A stretch of DNA of 64,000 nt from positions 6,071 to 70,070 of the forward strand of contig JANPJV010000314.1 in NCBI GenBank assembly GCA_031425695.1, in the 5' to 3' direction. Source of the stretch: JANPJV01 sp031425695 (GTDB lineage: Bacteria; Pseudomonadota; Gammaproteobacteria; Xanthomonadales; SZUA-5). A program made the translations under genes and the position numbers. Of this stretch, positions 1 through 7,523 are shown piece after piece. A model generated the notes under the pieces. It searched no databases. It saw nothing but the letters and a program-made list of their open reading frames with translations, and had not been told where the DNA came from. Position 1 is the stretch's first letter, and every line of letters starts with the position of its first letter.

Positions 1-583
1 AATTGTCGAGATTATCGGCAAGGCCGGCATGCGATGCCAGCCGCCGCGTCGCCGGATCATTCCGGTAGAAGCTGTAGGACAGGGTGAGCACGTTCACGTT
101 CGCCGGCAGCTCCGGGTCGATGACGAAGCGCAGCGGCATGGCGCGCGTTTCGCCCGGGTCGAGCGGCTGTTCGGTGAAGCAGAAACACTCGGTCTTGTTG
201 AAGTACATCGAGGCGCGATTTGGGGCCACGCTCGGAACTGCCTGGCCGACGATGCGCTCGCTGCTGTTGTTGGTGGCGTCGTAAAAGGCTTCCACGACCT
301 GGCCCGGGTGCACCGTCATCGAGGACAGCCGCGGCGAGAAGCTCCAGGGCAAGCCCGCACGCACATTGCCGTCGAACTGCACGGTGATGCTGCGGGAGCG
401 ATCGATCGCGGTCTCGCGCGCTGCTGCGGTTGCCTGCGGTCCGGTCTTGCCGTTGATCCCGGTGATCTCGCAATAGATCGAATACAACGGGATCAGCGCG
501 AAACAGAACACGAAGGAGGCCGCGCACGCGAGCAACACCCGGCGCACCAGCGCCCGGTGCCGCCGTGTCGTGGGCGCGCTCAT
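1..583 (-). CDS. ctaG: Cytochrome c oxidase assembly protein CtaG/Cox11 (3' end outside window)
   Basis: Copper chaperone that delivers copper to the CuB site of subunit I of the aa3-type oxidase. Translation from the ATG at 583 gives about 194 residues before the window edge cuts the gene. There is one N-terminal membrane anchor (about residues 14-34, ending in IPLYSIYCEITG) and then a periplasmic beta domain. The copper-binding CFCF motif of Cox11 is at about residues 133-136, followed by the family-typical FTEQPLDPGE. The ATG overlaps the stop of the preceding small gene (ATGA), so the two are translationally coupled in the coxB-coxA-small ORF-ctaG operon. No stop codon is seen, and none is expected before the edge. 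Confidence 0.95.
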   Translation of the reverse strand, partial: MSAPTTRRHRALVRRVLLACAASFVFCFALIPLYSIYCEITGINGKTGPQATAAARETAIDRSRSITVQFDGNVRAGLPWSFSPRLSSMTVHPGQVVEAFYDATNNSSERIVGQAVPSVAPNRASMYFNKTECFCFTEQPLDPGETRAMPLRFVIDPELPANVNVLTLSYSFYRNDPATRRLASHAGLADNLDN

Positions 584-720
584 GACAGCATCCAGGCGCG
601 CACGAAGATCGACGCGTACAGCACGACCGCGATCACCACCAACACGGCGACGGTGCGGCGTACCGCCGGCCGGCGTGCCTCGGCAGCGGCTGCTGCCGGG
701 CGATTGGGAGTCGTCGGCAC
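580..720 (-). CDS. Small cytochrome oxidase assembly membrane protein
   Basis: A 46-residue protein between coxA and ctaG: a basic, Ala/Pro-rich N-terminus and one membrane helix (VAVLVVIAVVLYASIFV). Short single-helix proteins in exactly this place are annotated in many proteobacteria as cytochrome oxidase small assembly proteins. The GTG at 720 is chosen because GAGG lies 5 nt upstream. An in-frame ATG at 747 would add 9 residues but overlaps coxA by 20 bp and has no ribosome binding site. The stop overlaps the ctaG start (ATGA). Confidence 0.7.
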   Translation of the reverse strand: MPTTPNRPAAAAAEARRPAVRRTVAVLVVIAVVLYASIFVRAWMLS

Positions 721-727
721 GGTCGCC

Positions 728-2368
728 TCAGTGGGTGATGTCGCCATGCGCGAGCATGGAATCGGTCACCTTCGGCGGGATCGAGAAGGTATGGAAGGGC
801 GGCGGCGAAGGCAGCGTCCATTCCAGGCCATGCGCCCCTTCCCACACGCCCGGCGTGGCGCGCGCGCCTTTCTTCAGCACGCAGGTTTCGATCAGCAGCC
901 AGACGAACAGCAACTGCGACAGACCGAAGGCAAAGCCGCCGATGGACGAGATCATGTTGAAGTCGGCGAAGGCGACGTTGTAGTCCGGAATACGGCGCGG
1001 CATGCCGGCCAGGCCGAGGAAGTGCTGCGGGAAGAACAGCACGTTCACCGAGATCGTCGATGCCCAGAAATGCCATTTGCCGAGCGTCTCGTTGTACATG
1101 TGGCCGGTCCACTTCGGCAGCCAGTAATAGACCGCGGCCATGATCGAGAAGATCGCCCCGGTGACCAGCACGTAGTGGAAGTGCGCGACCACGAAGTAGG
1201 TGTCGTGATACTGGAAATCCGCCGGCACGATCGCGAGCATCAGCCCGGAGAAACCGCCCACCGTGAACAGCACCACGAAGGCGACCGCGAACAGCATGGG
1301 TGTCTCGAAAGTGATCGAGCCCTTCCACATGGTCGCCGTCCAGTTGAAGACTTTGACGCCGGTCGGCACCGCGATCAGCATGGTCGCGTACATGAAGAAC
1401 AGCAGGCCACCGAGCGGCATGCCGACGGTGAACATGTGGTGCGCCCAGACGATGAATGACAGGAAGGCAATCGAAGCGGTCGCGTAGACCATCGCCTGGT
1501 AGCCAAACAGCGGCTTGCGCGAGAACGTCGGAATGATCTCGGACGCGATGCCGAAAGCCGGCAGGATCATGATGTAGACCTCGGGATGCCCGAAGAACCA
1601 GAAGATGTGCTGGAACATCACCGGATCGCCGCCGCCAGCTGCGTTGAAGAAGCTGGTGTCGAAGAACTTGTCGGTCAGCAGCATGGTCACCGAGCCCGCC
1701 AGCACCGGCATCACCGCGATCAGCAGGAAGGCGGTGATCAGCCACGTCCACACGAAGATCGGCATCTTCAGCAGATCGACGCCGGGCGCACGCAGGTTGA
1801 GGATGGTGGCAATGATGTTGATCGCACCCATGATCGAGCTGATGCCCATCATGTGGATCGCGAAAATCACGAATGACACGTTGTTGCCGCCTTGGATCGA
1901 CAGCGGCGGATAGAGCGTCCAGCCGCCGGCCGGGCCGCCGCCTTCCATGAACAGCGTCATCAGCAGCATGGTGAACGCGAACGGCAGGATCCAGAACGAC
2001 CAGTTGTTCATGCGTGGCAACGCCATGTCCGGCGCGCCGATCATCATCGGGATCATCCAGTTGGCGAGGCCGACGAAGGCCGGCATCACCGCCCCGAAGA
2101 TCATCACCAGCGCATGCATCGTGGTCATCGAGTTGAAGAACTGCGGCTCGACCAGCTGCAGCCCCGGCTGGAACAGCTCGGCGCGGATGACCAGCGCCAT
2201 GCAGCCGCCGATCAGGAACATCACCAGCGAAAAGATCAGATACAGCGTGCCGATGTCTTTGTGGTTGGTGCCCATGAACCAGCGGTCAAAAAAGCCGCTC
2301 GGCGCGTGGTTGTGATCGTCGTGATGATCGTCTGCGGCGTGGGCGCCGTATGACTGGGTTCCGGCCAT
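728..2368 (-). CDS. coxA: Cytochrome c oxidase subunit I (aa3 type)
   Basis: Catalytic subunit of the terminal oxidase, reducing O2 to water and pumping protons across the inner membrane. The 546 residues carry the usual twelve membrane helices. Visible ligands: His85 (low-spin heme, in TTMHALVM), the CuB His261 with Tyr265 in HPEVY, His310-His311 (WAHH), and His396/His398 (VAHFHY). The K-channel stretch VPTGVKVFNW is also present. The N-terminus is His/Asp-rich (DDHHDDHNH). It lies 40 bp downstream of coxB in the same operon. The length is normal. Confidence 0.98.
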   Translation of the reverse strand: MAGTQSYGAHAADDHHDDHNHAPSGFFDRWFMGTNHKDIGTLYLIFSLVMFLIGGCMALVIRAELFQPGLQLVEPQFFNSMTTMHALVMIFGAVMPAFVGLANWMIPMMIGAPDMALPRMNNWSFWILPFAFTMLLMTLFMEGGGPAGGWTLYPPLSIQGGNNVSFVIFAIHMMGISSIMGAINIIATILNLRAPGVDLLKMPIFVWTWLITAFLLIAVMPVLAGSVTMLLTDKFFDTSFFNAAGGGDPVMFQHIFWFFGHPEVYIMILPAFGIASEIIPTFSRKPLFGYQAMVYATASIAFLSFIVWAHHMFTVGMPLGGLLFFMYATMLIAVPTGVKVFNWTATMWKGSITFETPMLFAVAFVVLFTVGGFSGLMLAIVPADFQYHDTYFVVAHFHYVLVTGAIFSIMAAVYYWLPKWTGHMYNETLGKWHFWASTISVNVLFFPQHFLGLAGMPRRIPDYNVAFADFNMISSIGGFAFGLSQLLFVWLLIETCVLKKGARATPGVWEGAHGLEWTLPSPPPFHTFSIPPKVTDSMLAHGDITH

Positions 2369-2408
2369 GGCAAAAGTGCTCCGCTAAGCTTTCAAAATAG
2401 GGGGAAGA

Positions 2409-3470
2409 TCAGCTGTTCTGCGGCGGCGTCGCGGCCGGCTCGGCAGTGGGCTCGACGGTCGGCTCGGCAGGCGCGGTGGCATCGGCCGGGGCGGCATTCG
2501 CATCCGCCGGAGCAGCCGTGTCGACCGGGGCGGCGGGATCGGGCAGTGCGTCCGTGCCGACCGGGGTGACGGCCGGGACCGGCACTGCATCTGGAACGGC
2601 TGGCGGCGCGGCGGTGTCGGTTGCTGCCGGCACGGCGGCGGGCGCCGGCAGCGGCGCGGCGGGTGTCGCCTGCGCAAGCTTCTGCTCACCCAGCCAAGTA
2701 TCGAATTGTGCCCGCGGGACCGCTTCGACGACGATCGGCATGAAGCCGTGGTCCTTGCCGCAGAGCTCGGCGCATTGGCCGCGATACACACCCGGCTCGT
2801 TGATCTCGGTCCAGGCTTCGTTGATGAAGCCGGGAATTGCATCCTGCTTCCAGCCGAGCGCAGGAACCCACCAGGCGTGAATTACGTCATCCGCGGTGAT
2901 CACGAAGCGGATCTTGGTGTTGGTCGGCAGCACCAGGCGCCGATCGACATCGAGCAGGTAGTTCTCGACCGTATGTGGGTCGATGCCGGAATTGAGCTGT
3001 CGAGCCTCGTTGGTCGCGGCAGTCAGCGAGCTGACGAAGTTGACGTCCTCCCCAAGGAATTCGTAGCGCCATTTCCACTGGTAGCCGGTGATCTTGACGG
3101 TGATCTCGGCGCCGCCGGTATCCGCCATCTTGACCAGCGTCCGCGTTGCCGGGAAGGCCATGGCGAGCAGGATCAGCACCGGGATCACCGTCCAGACGAG
3201 CTCGGCGGTGGTGTTGTGGCTCCAGTTCGCCGCGACAGCGCCCTTGGACTTGCGGAATTTCCAGGTCGAATAAAAGATCGCGCCGAACACGATGATGCCG
3301 ATCACCACGCAGATCCACAGGATCAGCATGTGCAATTGGTAGGCGTCCTGACTGGTGGCAGTCACCCCTGGCGTCATATTGAGCTGCCACCGCTCCGGAT
3401 TGGCGAACGCCGGGGTCGCCAAGAGCGCGGTCAAACCGCTGCTGAGCCAGTGCTTCCATCCACGCTTCAT
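2409..3470 (-). CDS. coxB: Cytochrome c oxidase subunit II with CuA site and long Ala/Pro tail
   Basis: Accepts electrons from cytochrome c through the binuclear CuA centre and passes them to subunit I. There is a signal peptide (about 1-23, ending ATPAFA) and two membrane helices (about 45-67 and 90-107). The aromatic electron-entry motif GYQWKWRYEF is at 129-138. CuA ligands are visible: His198, Cys233, Cys237, His241 and Met244 (CAELCGKDHGFM). From about residue 268 to 353 the protein ends in a low-complexity tail of Ala, Pro, Thr and acidic residues. There is no fused cytochrome c domain (no CxxCH). First gene of the operon. Confidence 0.97.
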   Translation of the reverse strand: MKRGWKHWLSSGLTALLATPAFANPERWQLNMTPGVTATSQDAYQLHMLILWICVVIGIIVFGAIFYSTWKFRKSKGAVAANWSHNTTAELVWTVIPVLILLAMAFPATRTLVKMADTGGAEITVKITGYQWKWRYEFLGEDVNFVSSLTAATNEARQLNSGIDPHTVENYLLDVDRRLVLPTNTKIRFVITADDVIHAWWVPALGWKQDAIPGFINEAWTEINEPGVYRGQCAELCGKDHGFMPIVVEAVPRAQFDTWLGEQKLAQATPAAPLPAPAAVPAATDTAAPPAVPDAVPVPAVTPVGTDALPDPAAPVDTAAPADANAAPADATAPAEPTVEPTAEPAATPPQNS

Positions 3471-3818
3471 GCCGTGTGTCCTTCTACAAAAGTTCTTGAT
3501 GCTGGCCGGTCCGAGCGCTGACGCGCATCAATGAGGATCCGGGTAATGAGCTTAAGCCGCCGGCCGCGCGCTCTCGCGCAAAGTCGACTGTGGGAGTAAA
3601 GCTCACTGCAGCACCAGATGTCGGCCGAGCCGGTGAGCTCTTGGACGGTTGCCTGGCTTGGCGCAGTGATAGGGCCCCCCGCTAACCGCTGAAGTCTAAC
3701 TGCAGATGGGAGTCGGGTGCATCCTTGACGGTTGAAGGATCGCGAGGTCGCTCCCCTCTCCCGTGCCTCTGGGGAGAGGGGCAGGGGGAGAGGGCGGTTT
3801 TACTCGGCAGAAAGCGCC
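3471..3818. other. Host intergenic region upstream of coxB
   Basis: No gene is seen. The coxB promoter should lie here but no confident -35/-10 pair was picked out. Positions 3753-3762 and 3772-3781 form a perfect 10-bp stem (CCCCTCTCCC / GGGAGAGGGG). The same stem recurs beyond the other prophage end at 46570-46579/46589-46598, so this is a host repeat family and not part of the phage. Confidence 0.6.
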
Positions 3819-3824
3819 CTCTCC
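3819..3824. repeat. Left 6-bp target-site duplication (CTCTCC)
   Basis: CTCTCC lies immediately outside the left phage terminus TGAT and is repeated immediately outside the right terminus ATCA at 46560-46565. This is what a DDE transposase leaves. The alternative lengths 5 and 7 do not match at these termini. Confidence 0.8.
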
Positions 3825-3878
3825 TGATCAGCCTTGAGATAAGTCTCACGTGGTATCGACATAAATGGGATTTGATGG
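3825..3878 (+). repeat. Left phage end (attL) with two 22-bp-spaced transposase-type sites
   Basis: The terminus begins TGAT. Eleven bases in (3835) is TGAGATAAGT and exactly 22 bp later (3857) CGACATAAATG. Read inward, the right end has TGACATAAATG at the same two offsets (11 and 33). Mu transposase sites are also about 22 bp long. That transposase A binds here is inferred from position and repetition. Confidence 0.75.
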
Positions 3879-3976
3879 TCGATTGTGGGACGTATCGAAC
3901 AAGGGAAAAACGAAAAGAGTTCGTAAGGGCGGAAAAAATTAGGCCCGAACTTTTGCGCAAAAGCGAACCTGAACGG

Positions 3977-3997
3977 ATGCGCCGTCGGACGGCGCAT
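3977..3997 (-). terminator. Hairpin ending the leftward early/dam transcript
   Basis: Perfect 10-bp stem (ATGCGCCGTC / GACGGCGCAT) with a one-base loop, 28 bp after the dam stop codon. There is no strong T-run, so this may be a weak or Rho-assisted terminator. The same hairpin ends the rightward late transcript at 46439-46459, and its 8-bp core recurs at 36859-36878. Confidence 0.55.
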
Positions 3998-4025
3998 GAT
4001 CGCACCGCCGACGGCCGGGCGTCGC

Positions 4026-4802
4026 TCAGCAGTTGATGCGGTAGATCAGCTCGCCGCTCGCCTTCTCGCGAGCCTTACCGACCTTCCCAACGGTGTACCG
4101 CAGGGCTGTCTCCACAACCGGGAAGCGGCGGAAGATACGGCGCATTTCGGGGTGGTCGTTGATGCTGAGCAAGGCCTTGCCCTGGAGCGTCGAGAACCGA
4201 TCCGACAGAGCCTCGTACTCGTCGAGCCCGAAGGGCACGCCGTAGCCGGTGGTCTCCCAGTAGGGCGGGTCCAGGTAGAAGAGCGTGTGCGGCCGGTCGT
4301 AGCGACGAATGCAGTCACGCCAGGTCGAGGACTCCAGGTAAACCGACGAGAGCCGCATGTGGACGAGGGAAAGCTCCTCCTCGATCCGCAGCATGCTGAA
4401 GGGCTGAGGCGACGTTGTGGCATAGCCGAAGGTGCGGCCCTCGACCTTGGCGCCGAAACAAAGACGCTGCAGGTAGTAGAACCGAGCCGCGCGTTGGATA
4501 TCGGTCAGCGTTCGCGGGTCCTGGAGCTTTGCCCATTCGAACATCGTTCTGGAAACGAGAGCCCACCGGAACTGGCGAACGAACTCATCGAGGTGGTGCG
4601 CGACGCACCGGTAGAGGGTGATCAAGTCGTCGTTGATGTCGTTCAGGACTTCGACCTTGGCTGGCTCGGGACGGCAAAAAAACAACCCGGCGCCGCCAGC
4701 AAAGGCTTCGACGTAGCAGTGATGGGGTGGAAACAGCGGAAGGATGACTTTTGCGAGACGGCGCTTGCCGCCCGGCCACGGAATAAGGGGTTTCGGCTGC
4801 AC
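4026..4802 (-). CDS. D12-class N6-adenine DNA methyltransferase
   Basis: Transfers a methyl group from S-adenosylmethionine to adenine in DNA. The 258 residues have the class layout: PWPGGKRRL (about 8-16), the SAM-binding motif VEAFAGGAGLFF (31-42), and the catalytic DPPY at 178-181 followed by WETTGYG. The start is GTG at 4802, with GAGG about 10 nt upstream. It is the last gene at the left phage end and lies downstream of a Mor-type promoter (dyad at 4970-4981), separate from the early operon. This recalls the late-activated mom gene of Mu, although Mom is an unrelated enzyme. Protection from host or rival restriction is the likely role. No cognate endonuclease is next to it. Confidence 0.9.
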   Translation of the reverse strand: MQPKPLIPWPGGKRRLAKVILPLFPPHHCYVEAFAGGAGLFFCRPEPAKVEVLNDINDDLITLYRCVAHHLDEFVRQFRWALVSRTMFEWAKLQDPRTLTDIQRAARFYYLQRLCFGAKVEGRTFGYATTSPQPFSMLRIEEELSLVHMRLSSVYLESSTWRDCIRRYDRPHTLFYLDPPYWETTGYGVPFGLDEYEALSDRFSTLQGKALLSINDHPEMRRIFRRFPVVETALRYTVGKVGKAREKASGELIYRINC

Positions 4803-4931
4803 TCAGGATGATCCTCGGCTAGCCTGGACTCGCCCGTGCACGGGTGGGGAGCCCTGGCCTGGTTCACCGGATCAACGGTGGATTGGGGCTCGCGTCGTCG
4901 TTAGCGCGGCGGCGCGGGCGCTCCTCTTCTC

Positions 4932-4981
4932 TTGCGGGATCATTGCTCGCCGGCTACGCGTCTGGCTTGTGACGCGCGTCA
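4932..4981 (-). promoter_or_regulatory. Mor-type activated promoter for the phage methylase gene
   Basis: The perfect 12-bp dyad TGACGCGCGTCA (4970-4981) is followed leftward by CACAAG spacing and AATGAT (4944-4939) as -10, predicting +1 near 4932. The dyad centre falls at -43.5, identical to the two rightward copies at 19064 and 30935. It starts two bases inside the end of mor. The 130-nt leader before dam contains the 12-bp palindrome CCCGTGCACGGG (4833-4844), which could affect translation. Confidence 0.65.
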
Positions 4982-5329
4982 ATCGAAGAGTGAGGGCTGA
5001 TCCGGTGCTGCAAGTTGCTCCAGGCGCCGGATGACGCGGTAGACGTGACCGTCGGAGAGCTTGTAGCGCCGCACCAGGTCGATGATCGAAACCCCGGCCC
5101 GATAGTCCGCGAACATTCGAAGGTCTCGCTCGGACGTCAGATTTTCCATTGCCTTGCGGATGTAAACCGTCTGGCCGGCGTATTGCTGCCAAACGTCGAA
5201 CATGCAGGCCTCGGCAATGTCCTGAGCCTCGGCCTCGTCGATGCAGACACGGCGTTCCATGAGCGATGCGCGCAAAGCCGCGATCGCATCCTGGATCACC
5301 CCGCGACCGTCGACGAGGCGCTCGTTCAC
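4979..5329 (-). CDS. mor: Mor/C-family middle/late transcription activator
   Basis: DNA-binding activator that, in Mu, opens the middle and late promoters. The 116 residues show the family dimerisation region with GQTVYIRK (about 53-60) and a C-terminal helix-turn-helix (about 79-102, GVSIIDLVRRYKLSDGHVYR). The GTG at 5329 overlaps the gemA stop (GTGA) and has GGAG upstream; an ATG at 5404 would overlap gemA by 79 bp and is disfavoured. As the last gene of the leftward early operon it is made late in the early phase. Three matching dyad promoters in the prophage are its likely targets. Only one Mor/C homologue is seen, so it probably does both the Mor and the C job. Confidence 0.88.
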   Translation of the reverse strand: MNERLVDGRGVIQDAIAALRASLMERRVCIDEAEAQDIAEACMFDVWQQYAGQTVYIRKAMENLTSERDLRMFADYRAGVSIIDLVRRYKLSDGHVYRVIRRLEQLAAPDQPSLFD

Positions 5330-5829
5330 TTGGCCGCGCTCCGACGAGTCTTGCCTGGCAGACGATCCACCGCGTTGACCCGGATTTTCAGCCGCTTGCA
5401 CCACTGGATCAGGTGCTCAGCGACCTTTTGGCGAATCTCGGCCGTGAGCATTTCCGGGGCGCCCTCCCCGACTTGCTCGGGGTTCGACTTGCCCCAGTGG
5501 CGAATCCAAGCGCGCAGCGCCGACGGGGAACGGTCCTGGATTGCGCCGTGGCGCGCCAGGGAGCCCCACAGGGCGTAGATCAGCCGGACCTGCGGCGGTG
5601 CCTTGTCAGCGGCGGCGGGGCGCGCCTGCTGCTTGGGCTTGGGGCGCCAGCCCTTGGCCATCAGGTGCGCGAGGACCTGGCTGCGCTCGTGCGCATCCAG
5701 GTCCTTCGAGCTGCGTTTGCGGGTGACCGTAAACAGCATGTCCCGGTAGGTATCGTCGTCGAGGCCCAGATCCTTCTTGGCGATGTGGATCTGGGAGAGA
5801 TCGGATTTGCGCAGGTTCGCGGCGGTCAT
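5326..5829 (-). CDS. gemA: GemA/gp16-like early regulatory protein (DUF1018)
   Basis: 167 residues matching the Mu gp16/GemA family: N-terminal LRKSDLSQIHIAKKDLGLDD with DTYRDML, then ARHGAIQDRSPSALRAWIRHW and a basic C-terminus. In Mu, GemA modulates host gene expression and DNA supercoiling early in infection. The exact function here is not shown by the sequence. Its ATG overlaps the previous stop (ATGA), and its own stop overlaps the mor start (GTGA). Confidence 0.85.
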   Translation of the reverse strand: MTAANLRKSDLSQIHIAKKDLGLDDDTYRDMLFTVTRKRSSKDLDAHERSQVLAHLMAKGWRPKPKQQARPAAADKAPPQVRLIYALWGSLARHGAIQDRSPSALRAWIRHWGKSNPEQVGEGAPEMLTAEIRQKVAEHLIQWCKRLKIRVNAVDRLPGKTRRSAAK

Positions 5830-6083
5830 GGCAGCGGGTCGCTCATGCGCAGCACCCGCACGCCACCGGCAGTGTCCGGCGACATCACCAGCGCGATGGT
5901 CAAGTGGGCGTCGGCGCCGACGAACCACTCGTCCGGATCCCGTGCGGAAAGCGTGTTGCGAAGCGTCTCGACGGTTCCGAGAGACTTCCGCCCGTCCACG
6001 CCGAACAGCTCGATCTGATCCTCCGGCTTCAATGCCGGATGACCGAGCAGGGCGAGCATTTCGCGGTTGCGAAGCGGGCTCAT
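5826..6083 (-). CDS. Hypothetical phage early protein, 85 aa
   Basis: Small acidic protein with no recognised domain. Coupled at both ends by ATGA overlaps: its ATG at 6083 overlaps the stop of the Gam-like gene and its stop overlaps the gemA start. Position between gam and gemA is all that suggests a role. Confidence 0.7.
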   Translation of the reverse strand: MSPLRNREMLALLGHPALKPEDQIELFGVDGRKSLGTVETLRNTLSARDPDEWFVGADAHLTIALVMSPDTAGGVRVLRMSDPLP

Positions 6084-6592
6084 GGCTCGACGTTCCCGAG
6101 AAGCGCCACCAGGAGCGAGTCGAGCTCGCTGTCTTGCGGCCTGCAGAAGGATTCGTTGCTGCCGTCAATGCGTTCGACTTTGAGGCGCTTGAGGGCCGCG
6201 TCGTCGAGCTGGGCAAGCGCCGCCTTGATGGCGGTCTCGCTGACCTGCACAAAGCTGGCGTGATTCTCCGGATAGAGGCGCCGGATCAGCGCGATGGTCT
6301 TTTCCTCGTTGGCAATCTCGAGCCGGTCACGGCTCTTCTTGAAGCCGACCTTGACGCCCGAAATCACAAGCGATTTCGGATCCTCGAACAGCTCGGGCGC
6401 CGCGGTGACCAGCTCGTGCGTTGCCAGATGCGCGGCAGCAACACGAGCCATCAAGCGCCGGATGCCGGCGACGTGGCGCTTCTTGACCTGGTCGACCTGC
6501 TTTTGCAGCACGGCGACCTTGGCCGCGAGCCGCTCGCGCTCGCCGGAAAGCTTGGTACAGGAACGTTCGATCTTCTGCAGTTTGTTGCTCAT
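6080..6592 (-). CDS. Gam-like host-nuclease inhibitor
   Basis: 170 residues from the ATG at 6592 (MSNKLQKIER), where the stop of the preceding gene overlaps. The first 70 residues are a long coiled coil (KLSGERERLAAKVAVLQKQVDQVKK). A beta-rich part follows (LVISGVKVGFKKSRDRLEIANEEKTI) resembling the Mu Gam core, which dimerises around double-stranded DNA ends and blocks RecBCD. The length agrees with Mu Gam (about 174 aa), and its place between B and gemA/mor is as in Mu-like phages. Assignment is by pattern and context, not by a strong motif. Confidence 0.65.
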   Translation of the reverse strand: MSNKLQKIERSCTKLSGERERLAAKVAVLQKQVDQVKKRHVAGIRRLMARVAAAHLATHELVTAAPELFEDPKSLVISGVKVGFKKSRDRLEIANEEKTIALIRRLYPENHASFVQVSETAIKAALAQLDDAALKRLKVERIDGSNESFCRPQDSELDSLLVALLGNVEP

Positions 6593-6960
6593 GCTGGTGG
6601 CTCCAGTCGGATGCGGAGTTGCCCAGCCAGGTCGGGGAGTGAAACCTTGCGCATCGCGGCGACCTGCTTCAGCCCGGTCATGCCGCGTCGGTAGAGGAAC
6701 ATGCAGGTGGCCGAGAGCTCGCCCTCGTCGGCCGCCATGAAGTAGCCATGCTCCGGTGTCGCACAAACGTGGTGCCCGCGGAGACGCAGATCGACAACCA
6801 GGTGCCGCAGCTGGCGATCGTTGACCAGGTCCTTTTCCGCCATGCGGTTGACCGCTTCCGCAAGCGCCCGGGCGGGCATACCTCGCGGGGCGCCGACGTG
6901 CAGCGACAGCACGGCCAGGAGGACCTGGTGCTCCTGGGTGAGTGGCGGTAGTTCCGTCAT
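6589..6960 (-). CDS. Hypothetical early protein with winged-helix-like fold, 123 aa
   Basis: Starts at ATG 6960 (MTELPPL), overlapping the previous stop (ATGA). The middle (ALAEAVNRMAEKDLVNDRQLRHLVVDLRLRGHHV) followed by PEHGYFMA looks like a winged-helix arrangement in which a small domain ends in a beta wing. No catalytic motif. Probably a DNA-binding accessory protein; this is a guess from shape. Confidence 0.65.
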   Translation of the reverse strand: MTELPPLTQEHQVLLAVLSLHVGAPRGMPARALAEAVNRMAEKDLVNDRQLRHLVVDLRLRGHHVCATPEHGYFMAADEGELSATCMFLYRRGMTGLKQVAAMRKVSLPDLAGQLRIRLEPPA

Positions 6961-7523
6961 AGCCCGAATTCCTCTTTGAGCTTCGCGCGTTTCACCCTGT
7001 AGGTCTCTTCGTCGATGACCTTCAGGCGTAGATCGTTGGTCAAGTCGGCTTGCCGCTCCTGGAACTTCGCGCGCAGCGCAGCGGCCGCATTGCGGTCGCC
7101 GGTGCGCATGGCGGTTTCCATTTCGCGCTCTGCTTTCGCCGTCCCCTGCGAGGCCTGCGCAGCGACGATCTCGAGGAGGTAGCCGTGGGACTTGAGCGGC
7201 ATGGCCAGCTTGCCGGCATCCCGCAACTCGCACATCGACTGCAGCGCGTTAATCCACAAGACCGTCGGCGCCGCGTACTCCTCGCCGCGGCGCAGAACGA
7301 ACTGGCCAGAGATCTGCGGGACGATCGCTGACAACAGGCGCTCGGCACGGTCATTCGAGAGCGCGCGCTTCGCGGGGCGGAACATGCCGATGTAGTGGGC
7401 CATGAGCCGGCCCAGCTCACCCGAGAGCGATAGCGCCTGGTAGAGGGCGCCGCGTCCCGCTGCAAGCTCGATCGCGGCGGCGAGTTCGAACTGGCTCTGG
7501 CAGTTTGGGCAGGCGAGCTTCAT
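6957..7523 (-). CDS. Hypothetical early protein with N-terminal zinc-ribbon half, 188 aa
   Basis: Starts at ATG 7523 (MKLACPNCQSQFE). The CPNC knuckle at residues 5-8 looks like half a zinc ribbon. The rest is helical and charged, ending in AKLKEEFGL. Coupled to both neighbours by 4-bp overlaps. No known function. Confidence 0.65.
   Translation of the reverse strand: MKLACPNCQSQFELAAAIELAAGRGALYQALSLSGELGRLMAHYIGMFRPAKRALSNDRAERLLSAIVPQISGQFVLRRGEEYAAPTVLWINALQSMCELRDAGKLAMPLKSHGYLLEIVAAQASQGTAKAEREMETAMRTGDRNAAAALRAKFQERQADLTNDLRLKVIDEETYRVKRAKLKEEFGL

Noticed and set aside
29..1459. Long rightward open frame opposite coxA and ctaG
   Set aside because: Arg/His/Asp-rich antisense frame caused by high GC; the leftward frames encode recognisable oxidase proteins.
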